A stretch of DNA of 64,000 nucleotides, taken from positions 1,240,001 to 1,304,000 of the forward strand of contig VNKQ01000010.1 in NCBI GenBank assembly GCA_016508695.1, read 5' to 3'. This DNA comes from Hyphodiscus hymeniophilus (taxonomy: Eukaryota > Ascomycota > Leotiomycetes > Helotiales > Hyphodiscaceae). Positions 21,150-32,412 of this stretch are shown piece by piece. Position 1 is the first letter of the stretch, and every line of letters begins with the position of its first letter. The notes beneath the pieces are model-generated. The model was not told the origin of the DNA, made no database searches, and saw only the letters and a program-made list of their open reading frames with translations. Position numbers and translations under genes: made by a program.

Positions 21150-22640
21150 TCAAGATCCCATAACGCCATCATGCATGCCATTCAAACTAGGTCGGGGCCT
21201 GCCACCAACGTAATTCGGAGCAGAAACAGTCGCTCCTGGCAGGCTCCCAACGCCAGAACTCCCTGCTGAATCCAACTTCAATAACTTGCGAAGACTGTCC
21301 TCCATGCCCTGAATATCTGCGCTTCTATCTACTGATGAAACGCCATGAGGTGAAGTATGAGATTTGATACTGCCAATGAAATTGTTTTGATCGGAAGAGT
21401 TGGCATTTCCATATGTTCGAGACGGTATTGGTGAAGTAGGATAGCCAGCATTTCCCTCCTGGGGCTTTGTTGGTGTTTTACTTGGGGTGACCTCTTGGCG
21501 AAGACCAGAGCTTCGTCCAGACGGCCGAGGAGCGTGAATTGGTGGCTTAGAATCGTATGGGAGAGGAAAATTGTTCTGGTGTGAACGCTGGGAATATCCG
21601 GCGCTTTTGGACGGGTAAAGAGGAGCGATTGAACTTGGGGACGCAACCGGTGAAGTTTGTGCCGCAGGGAAGAGGTTGACAGGTGCCGTGGGCATCGAAG
21701 GCGGCTGCTGGCCAGAGAAAAGATATGCCTTGAGTGCTTCGGATCTATCGAATGCCGACTGTCCTTCTGGAGTGAATGGTTGGCGCGGTCGAGCTGCTTT
21801 AATGCGTTCGGCATATGGAGTAGAGAATGCTGGCCCAATAGGAGATCCAGCGCTTCCATCGCCGTCCAGTTCCATGGCAAAGATGGTACTAGGAGAAGCT
21901 TGGTTTCTGGTAGCGGGGGGAGTGTGGCTGACTCGAGGGGATGGCCGGGGAGGGTTGAAAGGTCCAGTTGCAGAAACCGTGTTCTGAGTAGAACTTGCGC
22001 TTTTGGTTCTAGCCTTTTGCTCCCTATCTGCCTTAAAAAAGAAGTCTAAGGGTGACTCTTCCCTTTGGAACTGTGCCTTCTGCTGTGACGGGGTGTTCAA
22101 GGCTGGTAAAGGAGGCGTGGGTGAGTCCGACAGAGATTCAGCCTTTACCTTGAAGCCTTTCATGCCAGGAGAATCAGGAACAGACTTCGAGTAGAAACTC
22201 GGTATTGGCAGGGCTGACGGAGCTGGGGAGGCGTGAAAAGTTGCCCCTGCGTATGCCATCGTCGAGGGGGTCGACATCGGTTTCGCGGAAGCCATCATAC
22301 CTCCCGACTGAACAGATGTCAAGGGCGGCGTACTGCGGCCTTTTTGAGTCCCTGCTGGAGACATCAGAACAGCCTTTGGCCGAATCTTATTTCGTGATTT
22401 CTGTTTCGATCCAGTGTCAATGGTTCGATTCTGGGAGGATTGGTCGTTTCTTCGCGGAGTCCTAGGAGGTGTAGTCGGATTGGACTGATATGAATCGCTC
22501 ATTTCAGATTGGGAGTTTTGCGCATGCGAGTGCAAATTGAGGTGGTGTGGGTTTTGAGGATTCTTGGATGAGGCTGCCGGAGATGGCGAAAGAGCGCTCT
22601 GAGTATGGCGATGTCCTTTCGATGGGACCACGGTAGACAT
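21150..22640 (-). CDS. Edc1/PNRC-like mRNA decapping activator
   Basis: Intronless 496-aa, largely disordered, P/S/T/Q-rich protein. A short linear motif pair matches the Dcp2-activating motif of Edc1/Edc2 and PNRC proteins: YAGATF at residues 130-135, then LPIPSF at 144-149. In characterised family members the YAGxxF part contacts the composite Dcp1-Dcp2 surface and the proline motif binds the Dcp1 EVH1 domain, stimulating cap hydrolysis. Upstream is a basic patch KQKSRNKIRPKAVLMSP (79-95), and at about 196-210 an isolated aromatic motif SPLDFFFKADREQ that is not part of the yeast protein. The C-terminus holds a short amphipathic MEDSLRKLLKLDS. The family call rests on the motif pair and its spacing; the rest is not alignable by eye. 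Confidence 0.72.
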   Translation of the reverse strand: MSTVVPSKGHRHTQSALSPSPAASSKNPQNPHHLNLHSHAQNSQSEMSDSYQSNPTTPPRTPRRNDQSSQNRTIDTGSKQKSRNKIRPKAVLMSPAGTQKGRSTPPLTSVQSGGMMASAKPMSTPSTMAYAGATFHASPAPSALPIPSFYSKSVPDSPGMKGFKVKAESLSDSPTPPLPALNTPSQQKAQFQREESPLDFFFKADREQKARTKSASSTQNTVSATGPFNPPRPSPRVSHTPPATRNQASPSTIFAMELDGDGSAGSPIGPAFSTPYAERIKAARPRQPFTPEGQSAFDRSEALKAYLFSGQQPPSMPTAPVNLFPAAQTSPVASPSSIAPLYPSKSAGYSQRSHQNNFPLPYDSKPPIHAPRPSGRSSGLRQEVTPSKTPTKPQEGNAGYPTSPIPSRTYGNANSSDQNNFIGSIKSHTSPHGVSSVDRSADIQGMEDSLRKLLKLDSAGSSGVGSLPGATVSAPNYVGGRPRPSLNGMHDGVMGS

Positions 22641-23229
22641 GTCTTCTTTGGCTTATAAATACGCAGCCGTAGAAGAATCGCAAGATCTGAACAAGTGAAA
22701 CACGCTGAAATAGTTGACAATAAAGCACGATGAGTAGAAGGTGGGGTCGATTGATGACGATGCGCCGCCTATGTGAGTGGCAGCGTCGAGGCCGACGGTG
22801 GCTCTTCGCAGTATCGTTTGATTGTGTAGGTCGGTTGGGTGATGTTGATAGAAAAGAGTATCCTGGTCATGGTTCTTGGGTTGTATGTTAAGGTGTGTTG
22901 GGGGGTTGATTGAAATAGAGGAGAAAAGAGGAGGCTTGGTTCTCGAAGACCAGATGAATCCACGACAGCCGTACAGTACGAAAGCGATCAGGCTACCGTA
23001 GGCATTCACCATCATCAAATTCCCAGCCTTCTTCATCTACCGATTTCTAATATCTCAGTTCTTCCGCAATAAGGTCTTTGATTATCCCCCAGCAGCTCCT
23101 TCAATTTTACTGAACTAGTGTTCTTCCACATCACGACTGCGAGCTCTGGGAGCCTACTTCTTATCTACAAACTACCCCGCCACACCTTCAATTCTCCCTC
23201 ACTCCTGTCCAGCACAATACAGACCTCAA
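22641..23229. promoter_or_regulatory. divergent promoter region, decapping activator / RBX1
   Basis: 589 bp between the start codons of two divergent genes. The minus strand stays partly open (22653-23036), which I read as leader sequence without coding character. No core promoter motif could be assigned. Confidence 0.5.
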
Positions 23230-23757
23230 ATGGCGGACGTTGATATGACAGATGCTCCTTCGGGATCTACAGTTCCTGTGAAAAAGGCTATTGGCAAGGG
23301 GAAATCTGGTGCGGCTGCTGAGGGCGGAGAGGGCAAAAAGCGTTTTGAGGTTAAGAAGGTAAGAAGGGCTTTGACCTTTGATTGCTACGACGCGTGCTGA
23401 TGATGAATTAGTGGAATGCGGTAGCTTTGTGGGCTTGGGACATCGTTGTTGATAATTGCGCTATCTGCAGAAACCACATTATGGATCTGTGTAGGTCCTG
23501 AAAGCTGCTTGGGAGTTCCGTCCACTAACTCGTCCAAGGCATCGAATGCCAAGCTAATCAAGCTTCTGCCACCAGCGAGGAGTGTACTGTTGCTTGGGGC
23601 ATCTGCAACGTGAGTGACCTCATCCGCTCCTATAGGATACAGCTGACAATAGGTCTAGCACGCCTTCCATTTCCACTGCATCTCCCGTTGGTTAAAGACC
23701 CGTCAAGTTTGCCCTCTCGACAACAGAGACTGGGAGTTCCAGAAATACGGTCGTTAA
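23230..23757 (+). CDS. RBX1: RING-box protein, cullin-RING ubiquitin ligase subunit
   Basis: Catalytic RING-H2 subunit (Hrt1/Roc1) of SCF and other cullin ligases; recruits the E2. Exons 23230-23358, 23412-23490, 23539-23609, 23659-23757; 125 aa. Residues from 44 read WNAVALWAWDIVVDNCAICR (the cullin-binding strand and first zinc ligands), then HIMDLCIECQ, ECTVAWGICNHAFHFHCISR, RQVCPLDNRDWEFQKYG, containing the complete three-zinc RING-H2 set including Asp in place of the last cysteine (CPLD). The first 43 residues are a variable tail rich in K, G and A. Introns are 49-53 nt with GT-AG borders. Divergent from the decapping activator, convergent with SPC1. Confidence 0.97.
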
Positions 23758-24169
23758 GATTGCAATGCATATTGGCAAAAGGTGCGATACATTTCGAGCA
23801 TAGCCATAGAGTAACCTGGGCAATGGATCTGCGTGGAAGGATCCTGGGAAATGCATTTCACACTGGCTTTTGGTGCAACAAGCATAAAGGCGTATAGAGA
23901 ACTCGTCCAAAGGATGGCGTTCATACGGATTAGAACCCTGTGGCAGAGGTACTCAGATGAACGAAAGATACGCCCTCTGCGTCTTACTGTGTTGGTAATG
24001 CATTTGACATTTTCATTGCTGTGCTCTGCTTGGTACCTTAACGCTAGCCTCCTCACAGTATTTATCCAGCGTAAATGGGCCTGCAGAATTGGGTCCTCTT
24101 CCCTTTATTGCAAACAAAACCGTATAATTTTGTCCCTTACGATGCCATAACTCCCTCGAATCTGTTCCG
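23758..24169. other. convergent 3' region RBX1/SPC1
   Basis: 412 bp between two convergent genes. Several overlapping short ORFs on both strands have no family character. No RNA gene or repeat seen. Confidence 0.4.
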
Positions 24170-24541
24170 TCAACCAACCACTTGCCCATCCACCGTAATT
24201 GAGCCCATCGAACTATCGTTCCCTCCTACTGGCAGCCATTTGACGGGATGTTTTTTGAATATCGGCCAGGGGGGCACGACGAGGAGAAAGGTAAGTGCAG
24301 TCCCACCCAACCCGATGAAGAGAGCAAGTTTGATGTCTTGGCGGAAGAAGCCGACGAGGAATGAAATGGCCTGTATACATGTTAGAAAAGAGTTGGTGAT
24401 TTGTAGAGCAGGACATACTCCAACTGTAGCAAGCAGCCAGGTTGCGATGAAATCAGCTAAAGCTTGACCTCTGAAATCGATCTGCCCTTCTGCAGCTTCG
24501 CGAACTTGTTCAAGTACTTGGTCTGCCATGGCGGTTGTCAA
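24170..24541 (-). CDS. SPC1: signal peptidase complex subunit 1
   Basis: Small ER membrane subunit (SPCS1, 12 kDa) of the signal peptidase complex. Exons 24541-24419 and 24370-24170, intron 24418-24371 (48 nt, GTATGT...ACAG). The 107-aa product (103 if it starts at the second Met, MADQVLEQ) has the family block EGQIDFRGQ near residue 22, two membrane hairpin segments (ADFIATWLLATVG joined to AISFLVGFF, then LALFIGLGGTALTFLLVVP) and the PWPIFKKHPVKWLP tail. The frame also stays open through the intron, so the intron was placed by the family continuity ATVG-AISFLVGFFRQD. Convergent with RBX1. Confidence 0.93.
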   Translation of the reverse strand: MTTAMADQVLEQVREAAEGQIDFRGQALADFIATWLLATVGVCPALQITNSFLTCIQAISFLVGFFRQDIKLALFIGLGGTALTFLLVVPPWPIFKKHPVKWLPVGGNDSSMGSITVDGQVVG

Positions 24542-25872
24542 ATCGATAACTGGTTTGGTTGAAATCGTTCTCGTGAATGTCGTGTTCTTTCGAGACGAGG
24601 CTGCTAGGTTGATATAGACAGACCCGCACTCTGCTAACCAGCCTTCAGGCTGATGAGTGATTCATGAGAACTTGCGATGGAAGGCGGTGTCGCTGATATG
24701 ATAGATAATATAAAATATGGACTTCTCTTCTGTTCCATCTAGTTATTACAATTAGGTGGATTTCAATAATGGTATCTACTCAGGTTGCAACTTGTTGTGG
24801 GCCTTGCGATTCACTTCCTGGCTTCTTGATGCTAAGCATGTCTTTCTGAGTCACTGATTGGAAGAAGTTTTCTTAGCAAAAGCCATTCCCGAGGGAGCCT
24901 CTACAAAACGATTTCTTGCATTCCCACCTTTGCCCACCGTACCAACAACCATCTTTTGAGCGTCTCGACCTCATCTTTGACAGCCAAAAATCCAACCACG
25001 CGCTTTACAATACAGTCACCAGATTTGTCTCTGCAGAGTCTCAATCTCCCAAATTCCACCCGCCTTCGGGCTAATTAACAGTCGAGCCCTAGATTCGGCA
25101 GTCAGACGTCATTCCACCTCTAGGAAAAGTTTGACAACAATCTTCTACCGATCTCTTCATTATTTTGTTCATAGAAATCAACCTTCCAACTCAACAAACC
25201 ATTGCCTGCAACACGTGTGCAGTCACCGCAACCCTTTCACATCCACCAGAATCCATCTTAATCGCCTCGGCGGCTCCCGATCACAGAAACCACCAAGGTA
25301 CGTCTTATCCCTACAAAGCTTATCCCTACAAAGCTTCTCCCTTCCTGATAAGAGCCAAGAGTTGAGAGTCTGTGAGCTGCCTCGTGCAGTTTGACGGACG
25401 AAGGAGCCATGCCGGCCCTGGAACAGCTCTCATGTCTCATCTCTTGTCTACCTAACAATGCTAATTTGACGCAGTTGGCGGGACCCAAAGTTTACCAGTT
25501 CTCCTTCATCCGTCCGCTCCTCGGCCCTCTGAGCTGGGCCTACTGCGGGGGTGACAAGAAGCCTCCATAATTTGCCTAAAGACAGAGTACGAAACATCTG
25601 GAACGATAACAAAACAAAGGACAGACGGGGTAGAGACTGAAAAGGTCATCTACATTTAGCGATACTTGTGCAGGGAGAACCTGTACAGTCGATTCTATCA
25701 AATTGACGCCAACTCACTCGGGTGGGCGCCGTTGCGACCCGCTTCTGAACTGAAGACGTTGCAGCATTGTGAAGAACGAGTATGTCTATTCCGAGCCTGC
25801 TATACTATTAGTCACTAACAAGTAAAGGCCTAGAATAAATCTCAGCAGCAGAGTAGTCTACATATCAGCGCC
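24542..25872. promoter_or_regulatory. SPC1 / CorA divergent intergenic region with a possible 5'-UTR intron
   Basis: About 1.3 kb between divergent genes. A GTACGT donor at 25298 and a GCAG acceptor ending at 25474, preceded by GCTAAT, could bound a 177-nt intron in the CorA leader (inference). A 15-bp unit CTTATCCCTACAAAG is tandemly duplicated at 25304-25333. No coding gene recognised. Confidence 0.4.
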
Positions 25873-27844
25873 ATGTCTGACCACGAGGACATCTCCTTCG
25901 ACACTGGCTATAGCACTCCAGTTCCTGAGCTGGACGATCACACCCATAATTCGGCCTCTGTACAAAAGCCTCGATCTAGACGAGGCACTGTTGATACAAT
26001 GTACAGCACAGTGGCCAAGAACTTGGCCAGTCCTGATCTCGGTGCTGTTAATGATAGATTGAAGATTAATACCAGGGACTTTGAGGAAGCAATTATCGAT
26101 GAAGAGGCTGGTGGTGTGTCTCCTCGTCCCGGGCGTCTTATGCCCGACAATAGGAGCCGCCGTGGAACTGTCACTACTATTGATCCTCGCTCGGTCTCTC
26201 CACCAAGCTCTGTAAAGGCTTTTGCTGATGCTCGCCGCCGCGAAAGAGAGTATTCTTCCTCGGATGCGAATCCTGCCAAAGCGTTTCCCGAACCCCGGTA
26301 TCTTGAAGATGGAAACCTTTGCCGGACAATGTCTGGAGCAAGTGGCCGCAGCCTTCGTACCAGACGCTTTACCAATGAGGACGACGCCAAAAGCTTTGCT
26401 TCTTCTCACAAGTCTGCCGAAGAAGATGTCTGCTTCCCACTTCATGATCAGCCTCACAAAGATAACCTACACATCGACTTTGAGGGTCTTGAGGAGTTCA
26501 TTGCGGACGAAGAGATTCGCGACAGAACTCCTCCCCCAAACCAACCTCAGGCTCGTGTCTTCCAAGACCTTCGCATTCAGAACGGGGCCGTCCCAAAGAT
26601 CGTCACATCTACATCTGATGGTGATTTTGTCGAGCTTCCTTCTATGGGAAATTCATCATTTTATGAAAAAGACGAGAAGCATCCCGATACGGCTTCCATG
26701 CACGAGTTTGGCCCAAGCCAGCCCCACGCTGACGTCAACAGATTTGAGTACTTCTCATCTCTCGCCGAGTCGACGATTCATGCTGCTGAATTCGGTGACC
26801 TTATCCTGCCCGGAGAAGACATTCGCAGCCTCTTTACCTTCCCTGAAGGCGAAGAAAATGATGGTGCCTGGTGGCTCAATATGAACAACCCAACTGCTGA
26901 GGAGATCCGCGTCATTTGCAAAGCATTCGGCGTTCATCCTTTGACTATCGAGGACATTGGAACGCAAGAAGCTCGAGAGAAGATTGAGCTCTTCCCTTCT
27001 TACTACTTCGCTTGCTTCCGTTCCTTCCACGCCGATGACAATCCAGATGGACGAGGTTACCAGCCTTTCAACATTTATGTGGTAGTGTTCCGTGAGGGCA
27101 CACTCAGCTTCAGCTTCTCTCCAAACGATCATGCCGCCAACGTGCGCAAGAGAATAACAACCCTGAAGGATTACGTTGCTCTCTCGAGTGATTGGATCTG
27201 CTATGCGTTGATGTAGGTTCACTGATTGTTGCGGCTTCCAAACAGGACTAATTTCCCCTCATAGTGATCATATCGTCGATTCTTTCAAGCCCATCATCGA
27301 TCAGCTTGAGCAGCAGACCGATGTCATTGAGGACCAAGTGTTTATTGCACGGCCAGATGATACAGAACCATTTCTCCGCAAGATCGGTACCGCTCGTAAG
27401 AATGTCATGGGTCTCATGAAACTGCTTGGTGGAAAGGCAGATGTTCTTCGTGGCTTCACCAAGCGCTGTAACGCAGACTACAAGGTCACTCCTCGAATGG
27501 ATATCGGCTTGTACTTAGGTGATATTCAAGATCACGTTGTTACAATGATGACTAGTCTCGGTCACTTTGAGAAGATGCTCTCACGATCTCATACCAACTA
27601 CCTCGCACAACTCCAGATCGACAACATCAATCAAGGAAACAGCGCCAACAAGATGCTTAGTAAGGTCACTGTCTTGGCTTCCATTCTTGTTCCGCTCAAC
27701 CTGGTTGCTGGTCTGTTTGGAATGAATGTCGAGGTCCCTTTCAAGAACGTTCCCAATTTGGGACCATTCTTCAGCATTGTCGGTTTCCTGATCCTCTGGA
27801 GTCTGTTTTCGCTTCTCCTTGCGAAGAGAATGAGATGGGTTTAA
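25873..27844 (+). CDS. CorA-family magnesium transporter (Alr1/Mnr2-like)
   Basis: Divalent-cation channel of the CorA superfamily. Exons 25873-27212 and 27265-27844, intron 52 nt; 639 aa. The N-terminal about 290 residues are hydrophilic and disordered. The cytosolic funnel begins near FEYFSSLAESTIHAAEFGDL and includes WWLNMNNPTAEEIRVICKAF, HPLTIEDIGTQEAREKIELF and YYFACFRSF. The C-terminus has the long stalk helix (DHIVDSFKPIIDQLEQQ onward), TM1 ending in the signature GMN (GLFGMNVEVPF, Gly at about 599) and TM2 (FFSIVGFLILWSLFSLLLA) followed by a basic KRMRWV tail. The long N-terminal extension matches fungal plasma-membrane or vacuolar Alr1/Mnr2 proteins rather than mitochondrial Mrs2; which of these is not decidable here. 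Confidence 0.94.
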
Positions 27845-28255
27845 AGGATAACAACTAATCTGGTTATGTCTTGCTAAATCGGGGGTGTGCTCGGAATTGT
27901 TCAATTTGTCCTGCTTTACATTACATTGGTCTCAGTGCAGGCCGTCGTAGAAGCTTGACGAAGGCGTTTTCAGTACTCGCGTTCGTGACTACATTAGAAC
28001 TAGAACAGCTTGCAATATTTGAATTGAATGAAGTCCTAGATGCTACTCCGCTATTGAGTCAAAACCCTACGAAATTGTAGATGCTGACAATAATCCCGCC
28101 TTATGTGTTGTACATCCCTGTCCTTCCTGAACGCGAACCACTGGTGAGGACCCGTTTGCTGCACTTTCAAAAACGTCCGTTCAAGCCCACCCCCAGACAA
28201 CAACCATAAGACAAACACAGTCCTTTCTAATACCTGCAATATCAATCAATCAACC
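27845..28255. other. CorA 3' region and TIM8 promoter
   Basis: 411 bp between two plus-strand genes. No gene or clear signal seen. Confidence 0.4.
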
Positions 28256-28697
28256 ATGGATCAGCCAAGCTCCTCCCTTGATCAAAATGTCGACCTTTCA
28301 AAGCTCTCATCCAAAGACAAGCAAGAGCTCCAACAATTCATCGTGAACGAGAGCCAGAAGGCCAGGATACAGCAGTGTCAGTTCTCCCTCCCTGTGCCGG
28401 CTCAAACCCTTCTTGCACTCTCTAGTGGCTCTTCACCGCAGCCAGGGACCAAGAAGATGGTGGGCGGTTAGACTTGAGTTATGCTTGACGGTGATGAGGA
28501 AGGCTTTGCTAATAAGTGGTTTGATAGCGGTACACAACCTCACAGACATCTGCTGGAAGAAATGCGTAACCGGATCGATCCGAAGCGGTAAATTGGATAA
28601 GGGCGAAGAGAGCTGTACGCAGAATTGCGTAGATCGATTTTTGGATGCGAATTTCACCGTGATCAAGCATTTGGATGCCATGCGGAGCCAATCTTAG
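28256..28697 (+). CDS. TIM8: mitochondrial intermembrane-space chaperone, small Tim
   Basis: Small Tim chaperone that with Tim13 ferries hydrophobic precursors such as Tim23 across the intermembrane space. Exons 28256-28376 and 28528-28697 (151-nt intron with a GCTAAT branch), 96 aa. The twin CX3C signature is complete: CWKKC, then 15 residues, CTQNC, followed by VDRFLDANFTVIKHLD. The N-terminal half (LSSKDKQELQQFIVNESQKA) matches Tim8 rather than Tim9, 10 or 13. Confidence 0.95.
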
Positions 28698-30314
28698 GAA
28701 AGCGCTGGAGAGGGGAATATGTCCGTTCTCGCCGCAATTCTGATGGGAGAAGCTTCAGGGAGAGGGATTCGGGACACATGTACGATAGTTCTCGGGATGG
28801 GCTACGCTGAAAACACCTGGGATGCTGGAAGGTCTGTTCGAGAGACGAGCTGTACGAATTGGGAAAATGGTACCTAAAGATTTCACTCTGATAATCGGCA
28901 ATGAGATGGGCATTGTTGAGTGCAAGACGCAACATGTACGAGTATTGTTATCCGGCATCCTGTGATATCAACATCTTTTTCTTTTGCATTAGCAACAACT
29001 TTCGAGGCTGATGAGCGGCAGTAGTGTTCACGAAAGACTTGGACAGAGCGTTGGATAAGGTGCACTTCCCTTGATCTTTTAGGCAAGGGGTTTTGAGGCA
29101 AATCGTGTATACCGAAATGTCTATTATCTAATCTCACTGTGAAGGCCAGACTCATAGAAACTGAGGAGAGGCCGACCCAGTTACAGGAGTTCAAGTGGTG
29201 TTGGAATACATCTTCCTTGATGTCTGAGATATAACGTCTTAGATCTCGTTTCGATGGACACAAAATGGATGACTGGTGGTACCAGTGGATCTCTCCTTTG
29301 CTTCACGCGGCCCTACTTCGCTCGAAATGTTCGAATAACTCTATTTGCAGGATGGTGGTTGTCCGTATATCTCGATCCAAAGCGTTCAAACATGAGGAGT
29401 GATAAAGAGCACTATATCTTCATAAAGAGGGCTAAGAACAGCCATCCCCCTCCTCGATACTTGCCAAACCCAACAGCTAGCGATCGAGACATTGCAGTTA
29501 CTGCTCTGCCGATGAGGATCAGGACCTGTGTGCTGGCTACGATTTCTCATAGAGGAGAACACTGGAGACGCAGTGACTGCGTGATTAATTTAGGGCTATG
29601 TTCCTCCTGCGCTCCGCGATCTCTTGCCTACTTAGCACACAGCCTGTACGTACCTCCAGCTACAGCACTGAATTTTACAATCTAGCTCTAGAAAAGTGGA
29701 GAGGATGCCAGATATCGATGGGGACTGCGATGAAGAGATCTTTAGATGGGCTTGATATAATTGATAGACCACAGAGGCTTTAGCAACTATATGACCAACA
29801 GAGAGCGCTTGATCTATAGACCTATGTTCCAATGTCAGCTGTACCCTCCGTCGTAATCAAATCATAATAATTGCAATATCCCAATCAGAAGGGTACGACG
29901 TGACGAGTATGTAGCGCGGAAGAGGGGTACTGTAGGTTTAATGTGGCCCCTCTACTTCGTAGCTTATTAGTAGGTTACAGTAGTACCTTACATCCCGACC
30001 GACCCAATACAGTAAGGTCTGTACGAAATACTGTATCAAATCACATCGGACGCAATTCCGCTGTCATGTGCAATGACGAAACGCAGGTCCAGCACGTTTT
30101 CGCTCGATTGTCCCGAACAAGCAAACGATAAGTTGAGCTGCGATTAAACCTTGCCGATCTCAAAAAGCCCTGAGCGGCTTTTGACATAAAGTCTGTCTAA
30201 GCATCCATCGCTATCTCGTACATTTATTTATTCATTGCAGTCACTTCGCTGCGAGCTCTACGATAATTTATCCCCCCCCCCAACACGCACGTCTATCATC
30301 CCACAACCGCAAAT
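28698..30314. other. 1.6-kb intergenic region, no recognisable gene
   Basis: One 143-codon plus-strand ORF (29254-29685) has no family signature, and I do not call it. Around 29928-30035 several TACTGTAG, TTACAGTAG and TACAGTAAGG motifs occur in both orientations, resembling the relic at 33224-33250. The segment 30240-30310 is C-rich and is the likely ADI1 leader. Confidence 0.4.
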
Positions 30315-31002
30315 ATGAGAGCCTACTGGTTCGACAATGCCGCAGTAACGCTTCCTCCAAATCATCTCTCGTTGCAGCCGTTGACCAAAGACTGTAGGGC
30401 GATCAACGTGAACTCCACGACTCCGGCCGCGAAGTACCAGTCGACTACCTAGCCAATCTAGGCGTCCTCTACTACTGCTTCTCAGACGAAGCGGATGTCG
30501 ACAAGCTGGCCCTCGAACGGTCCTACAAGAACAGAGATGTGATCACCGTCTCACCAGATAAGATGGGCGACGTGTATGAGGAGAAAGTCAAGTCGTTCTT
30601 CAGCGAGCATCTGCATGAGGACGAAGAGATCAGGTATGTGAGGGATGGGGCGGGGTTCTTCGATGTTAGGAGTGAGGGCGATGAGTGGGTCAGGATTAGG
30701 TTGGAGAAGGATGACTTGATTGTGAGCGGATGCCCCAGGTTGAAAAAGAAGGGGATGAGTGTTAACATGGGGCAGATTCTTCCGGCGGGCATATATCATC
30801 GGTTCACGACGGATAGCAAGAATGTAAGTTCGCAGTGATTGAAAAAAATCGGTGGCAGCTAATTTTGTTGCAGTACATCCAAGCTATGAGACTTTTCAAG
30901 GAGGAGCCAAAGTGGACGCCGTTGAATCGCGGTCCGGATGTCGATGTCAACCCTTACCGCAAAGAATATCTGTCTACTCGAACGGCCATTGCAAGCTCAT
31001 GA
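30315..31002 (+). CDS. ADI1: acireductone dioxygenase
   Basis: Cupin metalloenzyme of the methionine salvage pathway that converts acireductone to 2-keto-4-methylthiobutyrate. Exons 30315-30344, 30398-30721, 30776-30823, 30874-31002; 176 aa, the usual length. It begins MRAYWFDN, then GDQRELHDSGREV after the first intron. The metal ligands are in HLHEDEEIRY (His, His, Glu) and AGIYHRFT (His), with the cupin strands GAGFFDVRSEGDEWVRI between them. The second intron (30722-30775) is 54 nt, a multiple of three, with no stop, so it reads through. I removed it because splicing gives the conserved DLIILPAGIYHRFT and because it has GTGAGC and GCAG ends. No paralogue nearby. Confidence 0.95.
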
Positions 31003-32412
31003 GAAGTGATCTGGCAGAGGCTTAGGATTTCAGGACTATGAAGGCTATGGCTTTTTGTTGAATTACTGAAAATAAAGTGCTATTTCATCAACGGATTTCG
31101 ACTGGCATGCTTGGGTTCAGCTGGGCTTACAACCACATATGCAGTCCGTATGTGCTTTCCTGTTTCACAGCAGACACAAAAAGTAAGGAAAGTTTCCTAT
31201 CTCTCTCCTCGACAGAGGAACAGGAGCGTTCCGTCTCATTTTACGCAAAGTCTAAGAACTCCTCATATTCCCCTTTATGGTTGTGTAATTCTGTTGGATC
31301 TCTTTGCATAAGCCCCTGTGAGCCTTTTCGGCTACCTTCTTTCCTCCAGTGTTTGCGCGAGCTACGTGTATGAATCATTTAGGTAGGCAAAGGCTCACTG
31401 CCCCAGATGAAAAGTTGATGAGCTTAGCCCATACAGGGCATAAAACACGACCTTGTTAGCCATTTTTAAGAATTTCGTTGGCATGCCCGACGAGTCCTTG
31501 AAAAATGACCTTGTAATGTAATGTGTGCTCTAGTGGCTAGAATAAACTTACAATGAAAGTGTGTTTCTATACAGTTCACGCTCTTTGCAGGGGAGTCTAC
31601 GTCTCTTGGTCACAGATTATGGCATAAATCATACTTCGGAATCTTCACAAGCAAGGACAGCTTCAGAGGAATGGCCCAGGGAATCAATTTTCTCAAAGGT
31701 GTTCAAACTCTTGATATTTCATTGTCAAAGTAAAACCACACATACAATCCATAATTTCTTCACATTGAGTAGACTTCATTTTAGTACCCCCAGATACTGA
31801 TACGAAGTTTAAGCTGTTTTTAAAAACTTTTGCTAATTTGTTCTGTGAAGACGAATCTTGGCCGCCTTGGTGCCATAGTTCTCATCACAAGCCCATAATT
31901 TCAAAAGTCAAAATAACACACCCGTGGTATGGAAAATTGGTCTTCGTGAGGATCGGAATGTAATGCAAGACTTTGACAGCCAAATAGCTTTTTCTGTCTC
32001 AGTCGAGTGCGAATTCCAATGGTAGACTTGAGAGCGCATGTCTCGCTACATTTGAGCAATCGGGACCCCGACAAGTAACAGAATGGTCTCAGGTTGAGGT
32101 AATGAGTGGAGGAATGGTTCTTTCTCAAATAGGGGAAGTTTGATATGTTGATCTCTAACAAAGCTTTCTAGTACTTCTGCTCTTCACGCCAAACTCTGAC
32201 CCAGCGACGATGAAGAAGAGCGTACGCAGCGCGGCAAAGCTCGAGCGCTGCCCATGTCCTACACTTCTCTCTCCGAGGTTACCAGCATAAGACTTACGAT
32301 AGTGATCTACACCCTTCACGACTGCTCCACTCCCGATCACCCAAGCAGCACTGGCGCCTTATGATTAACTCGTACTTCGTCGCCCTTAAATCTAATGCAA
32401 TTGCCTCTACTA
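31003..32412. other. 1.4-kb convergent intergenic region
   Basis: Lies between ADI1 (+) and the 218-aa gene (-). Locally AT-richer, with only short ORFs lacking family character (31077-31373 +, 31901-32161 -). No RNA gene or repeat recognised. Confidence 0.4.

Noticed and set aside
22653..23036. 127-codon minus-strand ORF upstream of the decapping activator
   Set aside because: Likely leader sequence; no conserved character and a competing frame over the same DNA.
29254..29685. 143-codon plus-strand ORF
   Set aside because: No recognisable family, no neighbouring splice-supported exons, mixed composition typical of a chance frame.
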